Source of the DNA: Enoplosus armatus
Taxonomy: Eukaryota > Chordata > Actinopteri > Centrarchiformes > Enoplosidae
NCBI RefSeq assembly: GCF_043641665.1
Contig: NC_092186.1
Coordinates: forward strand, 14,936,001 to 15,000,000
Length of the DNA stretch: 64,000 nucleotides
Reading direction: 5' to 3'
The notes beneath the pieces are model-generated. The model was not told the DNA's origin. It worked only from the letters and a program-made list of their open reading frames with translations, and ran no database searches. The number at the start of each line of letters is the position of its first letter. The first letter of the stretch is position 1. The position numbers were made by a program, and so were the translations under genes. Shown here piece by piece: positions 60,656-64,000 of this stretch.

Positions 60656-63242
60656 CAACGCCAATGCAAAGCAAACATAACAAAACTTTACTGTGTCAGT
60701 TGCAACTTTTTATCCGATATATTCTCAATTCATATAGCTAGCATATAAGCGGACCATTACAAAGAGATTCACACATGCATAAATTACAGCCATTTTTGTC
60801 ATTCCATGATGTTTTTTTAAAATTCGTATTTAGTCTATGGTTATACTACTACTACTAGTTATTTCCTGTCATGCATGTGACTTTTATCTGCCTTTGTCAG
60901 CGCTAGTTCTTTGACATCGACTTGGTGGCCATTGCATTTCAAAATAATGCTTTTCTAAACCTCATGCTCGTCAGCTGAGTATTATTATTTATTTGTGTAT
61001 TGTCTGTGTCTGTAAAACATGAAATTTAAATAGACTATCTTCTCAGCAAGTGTGGAATCTGACTGCAGGTATTCATCAGGGACAGATCTCTTCACCACAA
61101 CAAAGTCTGTGCATCAGGCCTTTAAATAAGACATGCACTGTCAAAGACTTCTCTTACTGGGATGAAGAGGCACTGAGAGACTCACCAATTCTTCACCTGA
61201 GTGAAAAGAAATCCTGCAGGAAGTTAATAGAGGGGAAACATGTAAGCGTAACACACACTGAGGACTCTCCACCAGATGCGCTCAGAGTGTAAGTGTCCTC
61301 CACGGTCGGTTATTCATGGGTTGTTAGGGGACTAGTGCGGCGCCCGAACAGAATCAATATTACACAGATTCATCTCAGATTTGGCACATGGATTATCTCT
61401 GTGGTGAAGTTTGATGGGTTTGAGCTTGTTCCAGACACCATGCTTTGTGTGTGTGTGTTTGAAGGAGGGTGTATGCCTTGTTGCATGTTTAGATGGATGT
61501 GACTTAGATTTCAATATATTACTGCTGCCAGGTGAAAACCTCATATCTCCACAGTGTCAGAAATTGAAGAAAGCAGTGCTGTCTCTTAGCTTGATCGTGT
61601 GACGGTTTTAAGATATCTAATTGCTTATTCATAAAGCCAAATATTGCAGAATTAACCCACGTAGGCGCTTGTGATCATTGTGTTGCTTGTGGTCAGTAAA
61701 TCATGAAAATTATGCCGTTACACAGTTTTCACTCACCAGCAGAGCATGTTTGTATGTTTTTCATACATTTATTTGGCATATAAGTTTGTATGGTATATTG
61801 ACATCTCTCTTCCTCTCACACACACACACACACACTAGGCCATATACTCTAGCTGTGTGTGCTGATTTGATAACAGGGAGGGCCTCCGTGCGCCGTGTTT
61901 TCTGTGTAGCAGTCGTTGGCGGCTGCTCGTATTGAGTGGAGCTTCCTGTTGAAAGACACAGTGTTTACATCCCGCTGGCAGACCACAGGAGATCAATAGC
62001 AACCACTCGATGCTCATGCATACACATATAGTATCTGCTGCCCCACTATAATTCCCAGGGTGTACGCTCCTTATCAGGAGGACTTGCATGCGCACTCCAT
62101 GCATCAGCGGTCACACTCACCATATGTTTATGTCTATTTTTTTTATGTTCCTTTTTGTTGTTGTTGTTGTGATTTTGTGTTGGTGTGATCTGTCACGAAC
62201 AAACTTTAGTAAGGAAACCGAAGTAATGCGGTAATAAGAAGGTGCAAACATGAACAACACAACCGGGAATGGTGGCAGATAGAAGCAAAGCAGGAAAAAG
62301 ATGAGACGGACAAGCATCCAAAGTGACAAGTAACAAGTAAAGTTTTTGGTCATTTGAATTCAGACATATGAAGAAAAAATCATGAAGTCACACCAAGTCA
62401 AGATATTGGCACGTAAAAGACAACAGCTGATCGGAGTGTTTTTTGTCTTTGATCAAGTTTAGGACCAACACACATTAATAAATCCTTTCAGAAACCATTT
62501 GATGAACTCAAAAACGAAAAGAAAAAAATGTGAAAGTCAAGATACAAAACTCAGAAACACACACTGCAGCCACAGTGCTGTTCAGTCTGCTTTTAAAGCT
62601 TCATCGTCCCAGATAAGTGACATCTGCAGCCAGCTCTCTCTCTCTGACCACACGGGTAGTCTTGTTCTTGATTTCAAACTCTCAGGGAGGAAGCATTACA
62701 ATATTAATGGTGGTTGTGTTTGATGTGAGAGCACGCCGCGGTCGACTGTTTCCCCTCCTGTTGTGATGGTAGTTTGTTCTCCTAATGTTCTCCCAAGTAA
62801 AAGAGGCTTTCATCCTGGCAGGAGGGGAAACTCTCCTCTGCTTTTTGCCTCCTTCCCTTCATCTTAGAAGGGCTGGAGCGAGAGTATTTTCCCCATGTAT
62901 TTAGATGTACATGTTGTCTTTGTGGTGTGTGTATTTGTGAATGCAGTGTGTGTGTGTTACAGCTTCCATGCAGGCCGTTGTATCTTCAGAAGTTTCAGAG
63001 TGTCGGGCTGTGGGGCCACACGGCTTGTCGGAGACAGACAGGATTTCTATAAGTCTGGCAGTAGGCCTTTACAGTAGCATGGGGAAATCTGTGTGTGTAC
63101 GTGGGGGTCTTTTTGTGGTGACCATCAGCACCTGTTAGACGGTCAACTGAATGTTCTGCCGAAACATGAGTCATAACACATCCTGTAGTTGCTGCATCTG
63201 CCTCCATCATCTGCTGTGATCGGCCCACACGAAGAGCGCTGT

Positions 63243-63330
63243 CTGTATAAAGAGAGAGAGAGAGAGAGGGAGGGAGGCTCGAGTGTGCTGAGAGAGAGAC
63301 AGAGAGAGAGAGGGAGAGAGAGAGAGGGTC
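63243..63330 (+). repeat. (GA)n-rich tract
   Basis: GAGAGAGAG and GGGAGAGAG runs over about 88 bp in the rnf220 intron. Confidence 0.85.
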
Positions 63331-63497
63331 ATAATGAGTGCAGAACCCAGGGGTCGTTAAAACAACAGCCTTGTTTTAACAGAGGCCATCTTTCCTTCTT
63401 CCCCGCTCTCCGTTTTCCCTCTTTCTACTTCTCTCTCTACGCACCTGATCGACTTGCATCACAGCTGCCTCTGATCTCACATCAAAGACCTGGTTTG

Positions 63498-63504
<7 letters not shown>

Positions 63505-63539
<35 letters not shown>
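63505..63539. repeat. (GT)n microsatellite
   Basis: A pure GT run of about 35 bp. Confidence 0.95.
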
Positions 63540-63541
<2 letters not shown>

Positions 63542-63818
63542 GGAAAGGCTCCGGGTGACGGCGGAGGGGGTATTTTCTGTAGAATGAATCGCATGTTCGT
63601 AAGAAGTGGCACACACACATACACACACACACGCACAAACTCACATCCTCCGTCCTGTCCTCCGAGCCTAACAAATCAGTCAGGCAGATAGAGAGGGCAG
63701 GAAGGCCAAATGCTGGGGTTAAACACATGCTGCAGAGGAGCAGCGCAGACAGACAGCAAGACCACACCAACCCTGCACGCCTGGATGGCAGCCAGGAACC
63801 TACACACATATATACTGT

Positions 63819-63868
<50 letters not shown>

Positions 63869-63871
63869 CAG
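63819..63871. repeat. Compound (CA)n(TA)n microsatellite
   Basis: A short CACACA run changes into about 34 bp of TATATA. Because of its self-complementarity the TA part can extrude as a cruciform. ATACTGTAC at 63812 and ATATACAGTA at 63863 form matching inverted flanks. Confidence 0.9.
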
Positions 63872-64000
63872 TATGTGCTTGTGAGTGTTGTATGTGTGTA
63901 TTTGCCTCATGTCACACACAAACTTCATTACTGCATGTCACTTGTGCTCGCTGCAAGTCTCCCAGCTGTGGAGGAGCTTGACAAAAGCCAATATGTCAAA

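Larger units (their letters stand above)
57616..64000 (+). other. rnf220: rnf220 intron downstream of the first coding exon (continues past the window)
   Basis: No further RNF220 exon is recognised up to the window end. The intron contains GA-rich and other repeats listed separately. Much of 60700-63150 is non-repetitive and holds no recognised gene. Confidence 0.7.

Noticed and set aside
1..64000. CRISPR array, bacterial operon, integrated virus or toxin system
   Set aside because: No regularly spaced repeats with unique spacers, no operon-like gene packing and no viral or toxin-like proteins were seen. Tandem repeats are all simple-sequence or coding repeats.

Overview
The window is nuclear DNA from a ray-finned fish, probably a percomorph. 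Vertebrate-type spliced genes with GT-AG introns are embedded in AT-rich intergenic DNA with many long (CA)n/(GT)n tracts and short interspersed repeats of types common in fish. Four protein-coding genes can be reconstructed exon by exon by recognising their vertebrate orthologues from memory; no database search was possible.

Layout. Positions 1-14456 hold no recognisable gene, only interspersed repeats and microsatellites. Positions 14457-21550 (minus) hold timm44, complete: 13 coding exons, 452 codons. Positions 22149-29533 (minus) hold hnrnpm, complete: 16 coding exons including a predicted 8-nt microexon, 702 codons. Positions 31098-36647 (plus) hold dmap1, complete: 10 coding exons, 484 codons. 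It is divergent from hnrnpm, with about 1.5 kb between start codons. Positions 37341-55240 are an 18-kb gene desert full of microsatellites, with several stretches that look like developmental conserved non-coding DNA. Positions 55250-55662 hold a probable 5'UTR exon, and 57024-57615 the first coding exon of rnf220 (plus). The rest of that gene lies beyond the window, so 57616-64000 is intron.

The first three genes are broadly expressed housekeeping genes packed within about 22 kb: mitochondrial protein import (timm44), splicing and RNA binding (hnrnpm), and the NuA4/TIP60 and SRCAP chromatin complexes (dmap1). timm44 and hnrnpm run head-to-tail about 0.6 kb apart. hnrnpm and dmap1 are head-to-head, with YY1- and ETS-like motifs at the start regions. 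rnf220 encodes a ubiquitin ligase that works in neural development, and the desert in front of it fits a long-range regulatory domain.

The most notable items are the 8-nt hnrnpm microexon, whose skipping would give an immediate stop; a perfect 127-bp inverted repeat in a timm44 intron; a pair of related MITE-like elements; and the apparent lack of an eri3 gene between dmap1 and rnf220. I found no prokaryotic, viral or CRISPR-like system.
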